Below are positions 45,268 through 58,900 of a DNA stretch of 64,000 nt, in pieces (position 1 is the stretch's first letter; each line of letters starts with the position of its first letter). The stretch spans positions 1,116,001-1,180,000 of the forward strand of contig JAEUBA010000002.1 of the NCBI GenBank assembly GCA_018257865.1, written 5' to 3'. The notes under the pieces are model-generated. The model ran no database searches and had not been told where the DNA came from. It saw nothing but the letters and a program-made list of their open reading frames with translations. The position numbers were made by a program, and so were the translations under genes. The DNA comes from Stereocaulon alpinum. Lineage: Eukaryota > Ascomycota > Lecanoromycetes > Lecanorales > Stereocaulaceae.

Positions 45268-48200
45268 TCACTTCCACGCATTCAGACCAGCCCAAGGATC
45301 ACCTTGATTCTGGCTCGCACTACTCTTCCTCGGAGGAGGTTGGTTGTAGGCATAACCACCTGGACCAGAAGGATAAGGATAAGCAGGGTTTCCAAAATTA
45401 CCTCCCTGCGAGTTTGGAGGCGGTCCAGGCGGTGGCGGAGGCGGTATATAGCCTTGTGGGAGGAATTGACTCTGCTGAAGTTGGTTCTGCTGCTGCAGGT
45501 ACAGGTGATTTGCTGGCTGGGTGGAGGGAGGTCGAGGTGGAGAGGCAGGTGATTGGAATGGGTAGGCCATTGGATTATAGGGGTCATTACCCCCCTGAGT
45601 TGCACTAGACTGGTAGGAATCTCTGGGCACTGGAGAAGGTCCAATCTCAACTGGAGCGTGCTGCGGGAAGGTCTGATAGGAGGCCACAGACTGTGGCGAT
45701 TTGATAGTGGCAGGCCCGTTGCTGTACGTTGAGGGTGGTTTCGAGTAATAAGGTGGTGAGACTGGCGGTGATCTGGAAGCGTATGCTTCGTTACTTTGAG
45801 ATGTTCTTGATGAGTGCGTTGGGCGTGAGTTGCCAGACTTTGTGGGGGGTGACGACGGATCCATTGACATTCGCTCCATAAGCGATTGCAATCGATCTCG
45901 TTCGCGGTCAGCTTGACCTCCGGCGCTGGCCGCTTTGTCTTGCTCGATCTTATGAAGGAGCTGAGCACCTTCCGCGCGACGATTGTTGACGAATGTCTCC
46001 ACATTCTTTTCGAGACTTTCCACGGTTTCTCTCATTTCCGAATAGAAGCTTTGCGCACTCAAAAGTCCGTGAATCAGATCGTTGAAAGATTGAAAAACTT
46101 TTTTGTACTTCGTGAGTACAGCATTTCGTTGTCTGTTGAAGCTTTCGTATTTGGCCTGTTCTGATTTGACCCGTTTATCTTGAAGGAGAATACCATAGGT
46201 TCGTGTCAATTCTTTCATCAACGCAGTCTGTTTGTGTGTTGCTTGTAGCAATCGATTTTGATGAGGCCTAAACTTCTCAAGCTCGGACTGGAAGAGCTGA
46301 CTCTCATGGTTAGATATCGACTTCTTGTTCAATATCAGCACACTTGATATGTCGTCGTTGTGTACCTAAGAACGAGGTCAGTGATTCCTTACGCAAAACA
46401 AAAGATTGAGTGGATCCAACCTTCTCCTTTAGATCTTTAAGGACTTGTAGCCTGTCTCGTTTGATCAAGTCCAGCTTTCGTAGCAAATCCTCAACCTTGG
46501 CTATCTGGTCCATGACACTCATACCGCCTTCGCCGAAGTCATCGTCCAGAAGGTTTCCTTCTCCGTTAGGTGACATAGGACTGATACCATTCCTGCTCTT
46601 GCCACGACCTCCGCCCGCATTGAGCATGGCCCTTTGGTATAAGACGTCTGCTTCGTCTGTCTCACCCGCCGAACGCATCTCGTCGAAGTCTGACTCGTAC
46701 TGCCGTGAAGTATGTAGCAGTTGCGAATCGCTGCCACTCGCTTCCTCTACCGCACCTCTATAACTCCTGATGTCGCTGCGGAGTGTGGAAGTGAGTCGAG
46801 AACTTGGCTGCTGAGTCCAATCGGCACCATATTTGGATCTCATCTTTTCACAAATACTTTCTTCCATGTCCAGTTGTTTAGTACAACTGTCAAGGACCCT
46901 AAGAATGTTGCCCTTCTCTGTCTGAAGCTGATCAAATGCTTTTCCGAATGGCTCGTGTCCTGCAAGTTCCTCACACCATGTTCGGAACTCCTCGTCCACT
47001 GTTGTTTCTTGATCCATGCCGCCCTTCAGAACATCCAGGCTTCCAGGAAGCTTCAAGTAGTCAAGACTGGCAGCCATTTCGCCGTTGGCAGTCTCCACAT
47101 TCTCCGCCTCAGCCCGGACTAACTTTGCCTTCTCTTCATCGTAAAGACTTGCAGATTCAGTAACAGACATGGGAACGATCTTTTGAAAGATATCCGGACC
47201 AATAATACGTTGGATATCTTGCCCTTGGTACAATTCACTCACTGGTATTGCTTTCGCTGCTTGCATTTTGGCTACCGGGCTCAGCGACGCTTCTGCGGGC
47301 ACTGTCTGATGATAAATGAAATCATTATCCTTGTTGAAGGATGCTAGGCTATCTTGAACCCTTGCAACATGCTTTTTCGCCAATTCTTGCAAACTTGCTC
47401 CTGTGTCTAAGCTGAGATTTGAGGCCGCAGATACTGAAGATGGGAATGCATTTGCAATCCGAACAGCATCCTTGCCTTCTTGCTCTGCAACCTGTAATCG
47501 AGCGATTGCCATGCCATGTGAGTTGGCATCGTCGTCCGCTAGTGCTTGGTAGTATTGGGCGAGCGAAGACATGTAATTTGTTTTGACTTGGACAAGATGT
47601 AGCCAAGCCCTGTCGAATACTCCTCGATTCACATTGTCTTGGGTCCCTTCAGTAGCTTGGGCATACAGAGACGCCGCTTGGCTAGCAAGTTTGGCGAGCA
47701 GGCCGACCTTCTTCCCATCGGTCATCTGTTTTTCCAAGAACACTTCTTGTCCCTGTGCGAGCATAATGGCGATCAAGCACTTGACTGTTTCCCGACTGAG
47801 GTCCGTAGATGGTGCATGTAGAAAGTTTTCATTGATGTAGGTGAACATGCCGGCAGAAGCCTGGAAAGAATGGAAGGCCTGTTTTTGCCCCTTCTCCTCA
47901 AATCGATTTTGGTATGCTGCATGGCACGACAGTACTGCAGATATGTTGAATATGATGGAAGCCTTCTCGTAGGCAAGGGAATATTGGGCTGTAGGCTTAT
48001 GTGTGAAGGCGTCAAACCTAGAAAAGTCCAATGAGTCAGTCCTCTGTAGTAGGCACAATCACCTAAGTAGAGTAACACGCACCATGTGAAAGATATCTTG
48101 ATATGGTTCTCATCCACCGGGAACCGGAGATCCAGTAATTCCAGCTGCCCATAGTATCGATATAGTAGGTCACGTCCTGCTGTACTATCCTTCCCTGCCC

Positions 48201-48360
48201 CTCTCATGTCCTGCCGGAGCCTGTTGAGTGTATTACACTCCTCCGCATACCTCTCCGGATCATCTCCGTAAGTCTGCCTAATGTAGCTCTTGAGTGGCGT
48301 GACCCAGTCGATTTCGTTCGTCTGCTTCAGAGGACTCGATATCATCGGAGGCTGCAACAT
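45268..48360 (-). CDS. BRO1: BRO1-domain ESCRT-associated protein Bro1
   Basis: Works with ESCRT-III in multivesicular-body sorting and recruits the deubiquitinase in yeast. Exons 48083-48360, 46421-48017 and 45268-46365 close in phase, giving 990 residues. The start is MLQPPMISSPLKQTNEIDWV. The BRO1 domain (to ~390) shows TYGDDPERYAEE, YYGQLELLDLRFPVDENHIK and EKASIIFNISAVLSCHAA. The coiled V domain follows (~390-760). The last ~200 residues are Pro/Gln/Tyr-rich and include YIPPPPPPGPPP. I prefer Bro1 over PalA/Rim20 because of the N-terminus and proline-rich tail. The second intron uses a GTTGGA donor, weaker than others here. Confidence 0.95.
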
Positions 48361-49084
48361 CTTGAATAAGGATAGCTCAACGGTCGTAGCAGCAAGTACT
48401 CGTCCGTCTCGGCCTGGCACAGAAGTTGTGTGACTGGTAAGTCATGAAGCACTGGTCGCAACGAGCGCTAAGCGTTCATCGAGGGCCTCCAAAACTGGAG
48501 CATGCTGCATGGGTTCTCGAAATCTAAGTGGAGTCAACCAGGACCAGCTATAACCCTGTCTCGTGCATAAAGACGGTGGGCTTGTTTTCGGATGGTAGGA
48601 AAGTGAATAGAAAGGCGATTTTCGTATATGCACTTTTCGGATCAGCACGTCACAATGGTTCGGTCAATGGCTTTGGCCAGGGGTAGAAATTATCCAGAGG
48701 CGCCTGTAGAGGAAGTATCATACCATTACGAAGTGTTAGTCTAAGAGTATGATAGCAGCTTCAAAGTGTAGCCTGCAGGACGACTAAGGATGACGGTCCC
48801 GCCGCTAAGTAGCGCCCCCGAGCTGACGTTTGACCTTCACTCGCTCTCAATTGCGTTGCAAGCGCCGGCATTGACGTACTTTGCTCCGCCACGGCCTCGA
48901 AAGGGGTCAACTTTGGGCTGATAGCTATTACTATGATCAAGGTGGAGGGTGTCTAGTGTTAATGTACATCTCTAGTCTGTACAGACTGCGGCAGCAGAAT
49001 GTCAAGCCCGCGCTTACTCCTTTGTAAGGTACCATCGCTATGCGTCAATATTTGGAAAAGCCTTTGCAAGCCATCCTGGCTAGG
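48361..49084. other. Intergenic, no gene seen
   Basis: Promoter of BRO1 and 3' region of MDJ1, both on the minus strand. An in-frame upstream extension of BRO1 lacks an ATG. Confidence 0.4.
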
Positions 49085-50850
49085 TCATCTCGAGCCTGAG
49101 GCCTTCTTGGGCTCCTCGTCCTGTCCTTTCTCTTCGGCTTTTGGCTCCTCAGAAGAAAGATTATTGTCATGTTGGTGTGTCAACTTATGCCAGGCCGCTT
49201 TCAGAAACCCTTCGTTTTTGTGAGCTTCGGCCGATTTCGAGGATGATGCATCCCCTGAGCTTGATGGTTTTGTGGTTTCCTTAGAAATCGATTCCCTGAA
49301 CGAGATAAGCATGGGGAGTTGCAGACGAAACAATTAGCATTCAGACTCACTTCATGCTTGCAAGGTTCATCACCCGTTTGGCGTTCTTATCCCCTAACTC
49401 ATCTGCAAGCATCTCCAGAATGGTGCGCTGGTTCGTGGTCAAGTATTTCGGCATCTGAACCTTGAACTCGACACGTAGATCTCCCAAAGCATTCCGTCGA
49501 CCTCCAATTCTCGGCATACCCATTCCACTTAGGGTCACTTTATCCCCAGTCCCCGTCCCAGTTGCTACTTTCAGCTTGACCTCTCCTTCCAAAGTAGGAA
49601 TCTTGATCTCGCCGCCAAGGACTGCGGTTGTAAGCGGGATAGCAGCAGTGTACAGTATGTCTGCCCCTGAACGACTGAACTTGGAGTCCGTAGCTACCCT
49701 TATAAAAACGTAGAGGTCTCCCTTTGTCGCCCGAACATTGTCGCTCGCAGCCGTACCGGTAGGTGGAGCATCACCCTCTCCGTGGACGCGGAGTCGCATA
49801 CCGTCCTCAACCCCTGGTGGGATATCGATGTTGACTGTTTTTCGCTCTCTCACAACACCATTCCCGTTGCAGCCGCCGCACTCGCCACCCCTTGGGACAA
49901 CCACCCCCTGTCCGCCGCAAGCTTCACAAGTGCTCGCCATCTGGAAGCCAGCTTGCATAAAATGCACTCTAGTCCCTGTGCCCCCACATTTTTTGCATGA
50001 TGTGCGTGACTGTCCCTTCTTTAAGCCTTTCCCATTACATACCTTGCATTGCACAAGCGGTGTAATGAATATATCCTTGCTCGTCCCTTTCGCCGCATCC
50101 ATGAACGAAATGTTGGTCTGTACCTCGATGTTTTGACCGACTAGTACTTCCTGCTGGAATGGGCCTCCTTGACCTCTGCCTCTTCTTCCTCCACCTGTGA
50201 ATGCCCCAAAGAGGTCCTCGAAATTGATGTCTGCCCCGAAGCCGCCACCACCGAACCCTTGGAATCCACCCCCAAATGGCCCTCCGCTTCCACCGGCGCC
50301 CGCCCCTCCACTAGGATCGAATCCTGCGCCCTGGTCAAACGCTGCAGCGCCGTATTGATCCCAAGCTTCTTTTTTCTTCGGGTCAGAGAGCATCTCGTAA
50401 GCTGATTGTGCTTCTGAAAACCGGTCTTTGGCGCCTGGGTCTTTGTTTGTATCAGGGTGGTATTTCTTAGCTAGGGAGTAGTAGGCCTTCTTGATATCGG
50501 ACCCGGAGGCATTCTTGTCCACGCCCAGGACAGTATATGGGTTCTTTGTTGCATATCTCGCAGAGCTGGCATGGAAGGACTATTGGCAGCCGCTGTCAGT
50601 ACCCGCAAGTTTGTTTTCCACGGGGTTATCCGGGCCTTACCCTTTGGCAAGCTGGAGGGTTCCAAAACTTCCTCCTTGTTGGTCGTAGATATGAAGAACT
50701 TGTAGGCCGTTCATACTGTGAATTGTGGAATGATCTTGTTTGTGCTCTCCGTATGGCGCATCTTCTTTGGCAAGGTATTAAAGTCGACGAATATGTAGAC
50801 CGTATTGGAGTTGCCGTCCTCGCAATCAGATTCTGCGTGGCACAGCTCAT
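49085..50850 (-). CDS. MDJ1: Mitochondrial DnaJ/Hsp40 co-chaperone Mdj1
   Basis: Matrix partner of mitochondrial Hsp70. Exons 50641-50850, 49351-50579 and 49085-49295 close in phase, giving 549 residues. The first ~80 residues are rich in Arg, Ser and Thr with almost no acidic residues, as in a presequence (RRCAIRRAQTRSFHNSQ). The J domain begins at NPYTVLGVDKN and has HPD at 111-113. A Gly/Phe region follows, then four CxxCxGxG-type modules between ~248 and ~310 (CKVCNGKG, CKKCGGTG, CEACGGQG, CGGCNGNG). The C-terminal substrate domain contains VNIDIPPGVEDGMRLRV. The last exon adds a charged tail rich in Lys, Glu and Ser. Confidence 0.95.
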
Positions 50851-51483
50851 CCTTGCCCAGCGCAGCCTCTCGAGAGTAACAGATTATTCTTTGGCTCGAG
50901 GTGTCGGACCTGTCAAGCAATGTCATTGAGCGTTGAAGGCGTTTGGATAGACGGGCTTGCCGCAGGGTTGAAAAACTTTCTCCCGTAGAACTAGCATCGG
51001 CAATTGTTTCTGCCGATGTACTTTTATTGATTATTTGGGGATGCCCCAAGTTAACATCCATAATATCGAACAATAGGCGCTGAGAAATTGAAAGTGTTAG
51101 GCTTATAGCCCTGTAAGGATCTCCATATGCTGCTCAGCGACCATGTTTACATGTTCAATCTTGGGCGCCAGAATTCGGGAATATGTTGCCACCCACAAGA
51201 GCTAAATACTGGAGAGGAACTAGTCCTACAGAAATCACCGTCATTGCCAGCAAAGACGATGTCCATCAATCTTGTAAGTGCCCGAAGACGTTATGGGGGC
51301 ACTGTAGTCCCAGGGTTTCCTTGAGAGACTAATTGTGACTTGAACAATATATGGAGCTGCTTAAATAAAACCAGTACGCCATAACCTTAACAATATCGGG
51401 GTATCACTTATGAATGACCAATTTTGCACAATCCTATACCTGACCAACCTCCCCATGCCGTAAGGTTCTTCCCATCCCCTACG
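50851..51483. other. Intergenic, no gene seen
   Basis: Promoter of MDJ1 and 3' region of the SAP30-like gene, both on the minus strand. A minus-strand frame reaching 51073 overlaps the MDJ1 presequence exon in another frame and is not credible. Confidence 0.4.
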
Positions 51484-52126
51484 TTACTTCCCCAACGTGG
51501 GCTCAAACCTCATTCGAAAGTTCTTCTCTACATTCGATCAGTAAACCAAGTCTCCCCTCCAGCTCAGGACAGGAACCAACCCTGGTTCTGCACCGTATAC
51601 AGAAACTTCGGTACAACATCCCCCTCAATCACAGTAGCAGCATTGAAATCCTTCCTTACAGCTAACGCCAACTGTTCTTTCCCTACCTTCCTACGGTCCT
51701 TGTGTCTTGCCATGGTAGGCGACAGCTGGCCAATACCCGTTCTCGTCAGCATACGCTGATTGTAGGGGGAGAGAAAGGCGGGCGGGATGTCGAGATGGTG
51801 GGCGTGGCGGTAGGCTTCAAGGACGGAGGCGTCCATTGTTGACCAGTTGATCTGGAGGCGCGATGTTCAGCATTGTGGACTGGAATGCGGTTCCTGTGAC
51901 GAATAGTAGGTCTCACGGGTGGCCCTTCATCATGTGTTCCCTGTTGTCCGTCTGCAGACTGGGTTGCATTTGTGACATCTTTCAGCGTACTTCCTCCCAG
52001 CGTGGAAACTCCATTCCGACGTCCTTTTATGATGCCCGTAGGGCCGTAGCCTAGTGGCTTTTCTTTAGTGCTTGAAGCCTCCGATCTTGAATCGTCAAAG
52101 GCGTTACGTATTCGTGGAGGCGGCAT
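51484..52126 (-). CDS. SAP30-type Sin3-binding protein
   Basis: Predicted subunit of a Sin3/Rpd3 histone deacetylase complex. Three exons close in phase: 51917-52126, 51581-51851 and 51484-51527, giving 174 residues. The first 70 residues are disordered (MPPPRIRNAFDDSRSEASS). The domain starts at the second exon (INWSTMDASVLEAYRHAHHL) and continues with FLSPYNQRMLTRTGIGQLSP, KEQLALAVRKDFN and FLYTVQNQ; the short third exon adds EKNFRMRFEPTLGK. Without the last splice the frame ends soon after VQNQ, but the joined ending fits the family better. Confidence 0.82.
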
Positions 52127-52578
52127 CTCGCGTCTATATTCAGGGATTGTGAGTGAATGGGCATTGTTTCATGCTGCTACTACACCACGCGGCGCGATGC
52201 CAAGCCGGGAGGCTCAACTTTAGTGTGACGAAATCTCATTCACTGAGGTACCTTAGACTTATGGATCTCGGTTTCATGGCAAGATGATCACTGGGACTCA
52301 TGCACTTTGCACGTGGCTTAAACCTTGATAATTCATATGCCTGATGGTCATTTACAGTATGTCTGTGCCTTGTTTTCGTTGAAGCTAAATACTTAGTGCT
52401 AAACACATATACAAAGAACGAATCCTCCATGGAGGCTCGCTAGGTAGGTTGAGCTCTGCGATTATTGGGCATAAAGATTAACACATATACATCAAAACCG
52501 AAATAAGTTAGCCGCACTTGGGGTATCATGGAAATCGACTTTTTTCAATGTATCCCATCTCCGTTTCGTAGAGATCGA
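52127..52578. other. Intergenic, no gene seen
   Basis: Promoter of the SAP30-like gene and 3' region of the large transcription factor gene. Confidence 0.4.
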
Positions 52579-55500
52579 TCAACCAGGCGCTTTCAACATC
52601 TCGATACAGTTCCCAAGCAGCCTTGCTGCCTCGTGTAGCAGCTCCCACCGACATTTCTCAAAGAACCCTTGTAATACATATAGCATTCCCAGGCAAGCGT
52701 TGCGGTCTTTGATGTGTTCGAGCTCCAGTGGGGCTTGGATGCCTCCTACCCTCGTCAAAAACGCTCGCATATCCGCTGTCTGTTCCTGAGGGGTATTCAG
52801 CCTCGGGACAGTTCGGACAGGTCCGTCCAACGCATAGCCATAAGACCAGACAATGAGGGCTGCGAAGTAGAGCACCCAAGGTCTATTGAGCAGGAAATCG
52901 TCTCGAGCGGAGTAAGTGGAAAGAACTTCCGTATTGTTATTGCGATACGAGAGAGGGTTGTCTGTCAGCAGCACCTGAGCCAGGAATTTCAGGGCATAGA
53001 ATGTGGCGTGCCGTGCACTAGCTCTTGGAGCCCAGTTCTCTCGAATGCGCTTCTGCGCAATCGCATAATCTGACGGCAGAGTTGTTCGACCTAGGAGGCG
53101 ACCAGCCTTTGCGAAGATTTGGCAGCTCACAACATCGACATGCATTGCCATGTGGGCCAGATGATGTAGGACTGTTCGACTCTCAAAGATGTTGTCATCG
53201 TCAAGCTTGCCTGAGGGGTAGGGCATAGACTGCGGTATGGATGTTTTCCCAATACTCTGATCGAAGTCACCTTTCCAGGAATCAAAAGCCTTGGTCAATG
53301 GCCCTCGCCAGATGTCTTTGCCGCCTAATGCCTTTAACGCGCCGAGGTGATGGACTTGCACATCTCGCTGGTTCATATGCCAACTGACGCTCAACAGACC
53401 AGCCATGATAGCTGTTCGCCCGAAAGAATTTGTTCGAACGGGCTTGTTCTTCAAAGTGTTCTTCAACCCATCAAAGAAGGTCATGGGCTTGATACCCTGT
53501 GCTTGGAGGCTGGCCTCGATACGTCCAACCTCAGCACTACTTGTGGCAGACCAGAGTGACTCGTCGCAAGGAAGCTGTAGCTTCATCTCATGAGCGACCA
53601 TTATAGCGGAATGCCCGAACATGGTAGCGTGAATGGAGTCGATGATGAAAGCGGCGAAAGCCACTCTTCTAGTCGCTTCGTTGGTGATCCAGTGATTCCA
53701 CCATTGCTCAGGCGTGTGGGTGGCCGCAGCCTGATTGCCGTTGGAAATGGAGCCAGCCGGTGTCTCGTCCTTGGTGCTTGGTGGCGAGTCGAGGGCCGAC
53801 CGGCCAATGAGAGAGCTACCTCGCCGCATCAGTGTAAGTGTGGTACCGTGATGGATGTGCGCACGCTCATGGAGTACGCGAGTCGAGTACATCTTCTCGT
53901 ATATTTCCAACAGCAACAATGTTTGGAACACCCATAACTTCGCTGGTGGTAAGAAATCCACGTGCTTGAAGATCTCCCCACGGAGATGCCACGCTAGAAA
54001 ATTAGAGAGCTCTGAGCCTGCATCAGTGACGTCGGGACCGTGCATCTTGTCGAGACAGGACGCTCCAATTGCTATGACAGCTATCAACAGAAGATCTTGA
54101 GTATTATCCGCAGAAAATGTCGGCCTGTGTAGGATCGGCATCTGCGGGTGGAAGTGATACCAGTAAGATCCGATATAAGTCTGCATGGACCGGAGACTCA
54201 TAACATGTTCGTCCGACTCGGGATCACCGTGATCGAGAAAAGCTTCTTTGTGCTTCTTAACCGGCGCGCGATCTGTGAAACGTGTTCTGATGAGGTCGAT
54301 TATATCTTGTCTCTTCTCCTCCGACACGTGTATCTGTGGTAAGGCTGGATCCAGGATAGTATTCACAGCCATAGGGTTTTGTTGTGGCATTGGTTGAGCG
54401 CCAGGTACACTGAAGGGATCATTGCCAACGCCATATATTCCTCGAGCTATGGGGCTTGAGTCATCCATGAATGCGGTAGCACCAACTGACATTGAGCCAT
54501 GACGGAGACCGCCAGGTGACGAAGGTTGTAAATGTGGTTCGTTGAACAGCCATGCAGTGAAGTCGTCAGCCATTGCGAAGGGAGAGCGAGCGTAACCATC
54601 TCCACCGAACATGGGCATTGTGTAAGGGTTGCCGTTCTGATCAACGAAGTTCGGGTCCAGGCCATTAGAGGCATACATATCGAAGTTCGCGTTGGTATCC
54701 ACTGGCGTTAGCGGAGTAGAAGAGTTCGAGTAACCTCCTATTTGTGATGACTGGTGGGACATTTGAGGCATGGGAGAAATTACAGGTGGGGGTAATGGAG
54801 GAATCGGGGGGAAGTTCTGGGTGGGCGCATATGCACCGCCATTGCCGAGATTGGGTTGCATCTGCGGCTGAGTAATACTGTTGTGGGCGGATTGTCCGTT
54901 GTATGTTGACGTAGGGGAAGGCCGATAATTCACGGGATTGGTGGTTATGTGCGTGTTAGTCCGCGGCGGCATACGAGAGTCTGAGTAGAGGTTTTTCTGA
55001 GGCAGTGTTGTTTTATAAGATCCGAAACTTGAAGTCCTTGCGCTTGGATTGTAATTCGATGTAGACAAGTTGCGTACGGTGGATTGATCATACCCTCCAT
55101 CATTGCCAGAATAGTACTGATCGTCACTATTCGATCTCTTGACAGACGACATTTGTGGACCGTAGTCAGAGCCTGCCACAGTGTTGGCGGATTGAGGCGA
55201 TTTGATGTGACTTCCAGAAGGAGTGGTGCTAGTCGAGCTTGGTTGATAAGACTCGGGCATTCTGCCAGCTATTGGGGATTGTAAAGGCATAGAACGAGGA
55301 TCATGCCCTTTCATGTATGTCGCAGGAGCAATCGCAGAGGGGTGTGTATTAGGTGCATGTATACCTGCAGAAGATCGAAAGCCTACATCTGTTTGATCTT
55401 GTTGGTCGTCAACAGCCGCAGCTAGAGGTGGCCGATCGTCGTAATCATGTACATTGTTCTCTTTTCGTTGAAGATGAGATCCACGTGCGGTATGTCTCTC

Positions 55501-55967
55501 ACGGTGTCTAGTGCACAAGTCTTGCCGGACGAATGTACGCTCGCAGTTGGGGAAATCGCAGACGTAGATTGTCTTTGGTGAGTCTAATCAACCCAGTCAA
55601 TTTGGCGACTGATATTCAGAAGCACGCGGAAGGACTTACGGTTCAGCTGATGGCGGTACAGATGCTCCGCTCTGGAGTAGCTTTTGCCACAGCCTTGATG
55701 TGGGCACGGGAAGTTCTTCTCTAGACCCTTTCTACTTCTCTTCCTTTTCCGTGGCTTCCCACCAGTATCCCCTCCATTTATTTTGTCATCGCCGCTATCG
55801 CCCTCAGCTTTTGCGGTAGTGCTCCGATCTCGGTCCTGCCTACGACCCCTCGAGTCCTCGTTTTCAGGTTGTGATGTTCCGTCCGAAAGTGAAGAAGGGG
55901 GGCTGTGGTACGAGGTCTCGCTTTTCACCGTTACGACGGCATTCCTGGAAGCCAATGGAGGACTCAT
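52579..55967 (-). CDS. C2H2 zinc-finger transcription factor with fungal-specific (MHR) domain
   Basis: Nuclear regulator, target unknown. Two exons, 55640-55967 and 52579-55583, joined by a 56-base intron, give 1110 residues. A basic stretch (GGKPRKRKRSRKG) likely serves nuclear import. Two C2H2 fingers follow: CPHQGCGKSYSRAEHLYRHQ (its last His codon is formed by the splice) and CDFPNCERTFVRQDLCTRH. A long Ser/Pro/Asn/Gln-rich region of ~350 residues leads to the fungal-specific transcription factor domain: IGSYWYHFHPQMPILHRPTF, LLLIAVIAIGASCLDKMHG, LWVFQTLLLLEIYEKMYS, RRVAFAAFIIDSIHATMFGH. Such C2H2 plus MHR proteins form a known fungal group; I cannot assign a specific gene name. Confidence 0.9.
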
Positions 55968-58900
55968 TGTTGCCTGCCCACGAATGTTAAACGTGGGGGT
56001 GTTCTTTTGAGCTACCGGCTGCCCCAGGTTCTAGATAACGCTTGCGATGATCGTACCCTATGACGAAATCATGCCAGATTTTTGGAGGACAGGTCCTTTT
56101 GTACTTGTTGGGGGGCCGGCGGCCAAGGGGCAATTAGAACGCTCGAGCGATTGCCTGTATCCGCGGATATAACCCCTGGTGGTAGATGACAGCTAATAGC
56201 GTATTCATGAGGCTGGAAGGGCAGGAATTGTGCATTGACTAAGAGTAGCTTTGGTGTGGGTATAGACAAATGCTGGGACCAGAAAAAAGGTTGCAGCGTG
56301 AGGACTAATTCAGGGACCGGCAGAAGAGATTCGACGCCGTACGTAGGGAGAGCATGGACCGTAAGGATAATTAGCAGACAGAGTCAGTGCCCGAGCTGTG
56401 ATGATCTGATGGTAGGATAGATGTTTGAGGCCTGCGAATGGGGAAGTAGGCGTTAGCAATGCATACGATACCCACAGGTATGGGCGCCACCGGATCTGGA
56501 TCTGCTGCGTCAAGCAGGGGCGGACTAGAACGTTGAGATCTGATAGAAGATAGCGATATTGGCGAGTTGAAGCGACCGCTGTCAAAGCATCCTGAGCCTC
56601 GTCTGGCAAGTCGTCGCAAATGCCTCAAGTCGGCCATCTCACTCGAGCGCGTCTATGCTGGGCACTAGTAGTTAATTGCCAATTGGAGAAAACCAGCTTA
56701 ATCGTTAGGTAGTACTAAGTTAGTGGCGAGGATGCAAGTTCCAACTGGCTACCTGACCCTCGTCTCGTTTCGTTAGGGCACGCTACCGAGCCTAAGTCAC
56801 CTGCCTAATCGATGCCATCGCCCCCCATCGTTGTCGGCAGTCTGACAGTGTGGGGTAAGAACTATGCCTGATGGGGATTCGGCTACTCGATGATACGTAC
56901 GTAGTTCTACCTTATGCAGCGCACCGACCCCGGCTACCCACAACCCACAACCCACAACCCACAATCCACAAACCTTCACCCTTACAATCACCTACATCCG
57001 ATCGTAATCCTTCATTACGCATCTCCCCATAACTAACCTTCCCTGCCCATGCTTCCTCTTTTCCACATACATTGGATATTTTTATCCTCAGCCCAAAGTC
57101 AAAAATCGGGGTCCATCCCACTAGACCATACCTTACACAGCACTGACCCTTCTGCACCCTTCATGCACTCCGCTCTGGTTCGTGCATGTCCCAACAGACA
57201 AACAAGCATGAACCTCGCCTTCCCGGGTTCTCATGCTACGTAGTCTCGCTGTCTCGCCGTTCCGTATATGTTCGGCTCTTGCTAGCTGAGAAGATTCTCA
57301 ACTGTAGCGACGCTCATCTACTTTCTTCTTTGCTATTGGTGTGCAAGAGATCAATAACAGCACCTGCGAAGATATGTGCAGACACAGAAGCATCGGCATC
57401 TTCCATTCCACAACCTGCGAGGCCACGTCTTCCACCTAGGAGAGATCTGCGGTATGCGTTCTCGCTACTGCTCATGCCTTGATTCGCAATCCTATGCTTG
57501 TTCAGATAGCCTCGAGTTTCCATGTGTCACTCGTTTTGACTTCATCATCTTTCAAAGCGCCTTATCGAATCTGAAGCTCAGATATCGAGAAAGGTCAGCT
57601 GCAGCAGGATACCCTCTTGTTGACTTTCCCATCTTACACTCAGGAGATGCCTTTGAATTTGAGTCGAAGTATCTTCACTGTTTACAGAACCTAAGCATGG
57701 GTCAATTGCTGAGAAAAGGCTTTGCCGTGATTAAATTTCATATAGTCGTGAGTACTTGAATGACGTAGAAAGGCGGATAAGTCGTTGTGGAGTGAGCTAG
57801 GAAAAGTGTAAGAGCTGCAAGAACGGGTTCGTGTGCCTAAAGACGCGCTCCTCGCAATGTCTCAATCACCCTGTCTTGCATTATTCAGCAATTGATTCGA
57901 TTTACTACGATTACCACACTTAACCCTCGACGCCATTAAGTGGAAAGCAAAGTGGGAACAGAGGCATAGTTCTTCCCTGAACAATGCTTGTGTCCTCTTG
58001 AGTTCTACGTGTTGTCTTCCGGACTCATATGTTGGAGACACAATCGTGCTTGAATGAGACAACGAATCGGATCTTTCATCGGAAGATTTCCGGCAACGAC
58101 GGATGTTTCTTCGTATACCTCCGCTTGCAAGGGTAGGAGAGACTGGGGGAGAAGATGACCGTTTCAAGTTTCACCCAGAGGAGCAACAACTAGGTTTCAT
58201 AGTGTGAGCTTCTTATGACAACGAGTTGTCGCCAATATCATCGGGATCTTTACTTACCGATGTGAGCTATCGCGCGCGTAAGGTCCAGGGCATCTGTGCG
58301 GAGAGCATGGGACCTCTTCATGGATACCGCTGCACGCATTGCCTCTTGTACTCACATCACCTCTTGCCAGCTCTCCTGGATCTGACCTACGTGCACCATG
58401 CCAAAGAACACTGGTACGTCTTCTTCGTCCTTGGCCGACGGTCCTAAGCCCTCACCTGAATAGCTGCATTACGCCACGTTCTTCCCCACTTCTGCGGGCT
58501 TACACAGAAACGGCAGCATTATCCCGGGTGACCATAGCAATGTTGTGGATATGGGGATAGATTGTCAGCGTATGTTGTTGACGGGGACATGCCTCGCGCG
58601 GACCGCAATCCATCAAAGTCGAGAGTCGTAATTCACAGCCCCACGAAATAGCAACGTTTACCCTATACTTAGTAACACTGCTCGCTCACTTTTATTGTTA
58701 TATTACCAATATTCAAGATCCTACTTCGTTTTCAGTCAAATCTGCTGTTCGCAATCAGAATGGCAGCTGATGATACGCTGACAATTATGTTCGCGAACCT
58801 ATGCCAATTTTCAATTTGGAACAAGGTCCTCATTCCGTCGAAGTCTTGCTCGACCAGCCACTCGTTCCTCCTTCACTCATGTTTTCTACGGGTATGCAGT

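Noticed and set aside
45282..46004. Second 240-codon minus-strand frame inside BRO1
   Set aside because: It is a frame-shifted reading of the proline/glutamine-rich tail, whose base bias removes stops.
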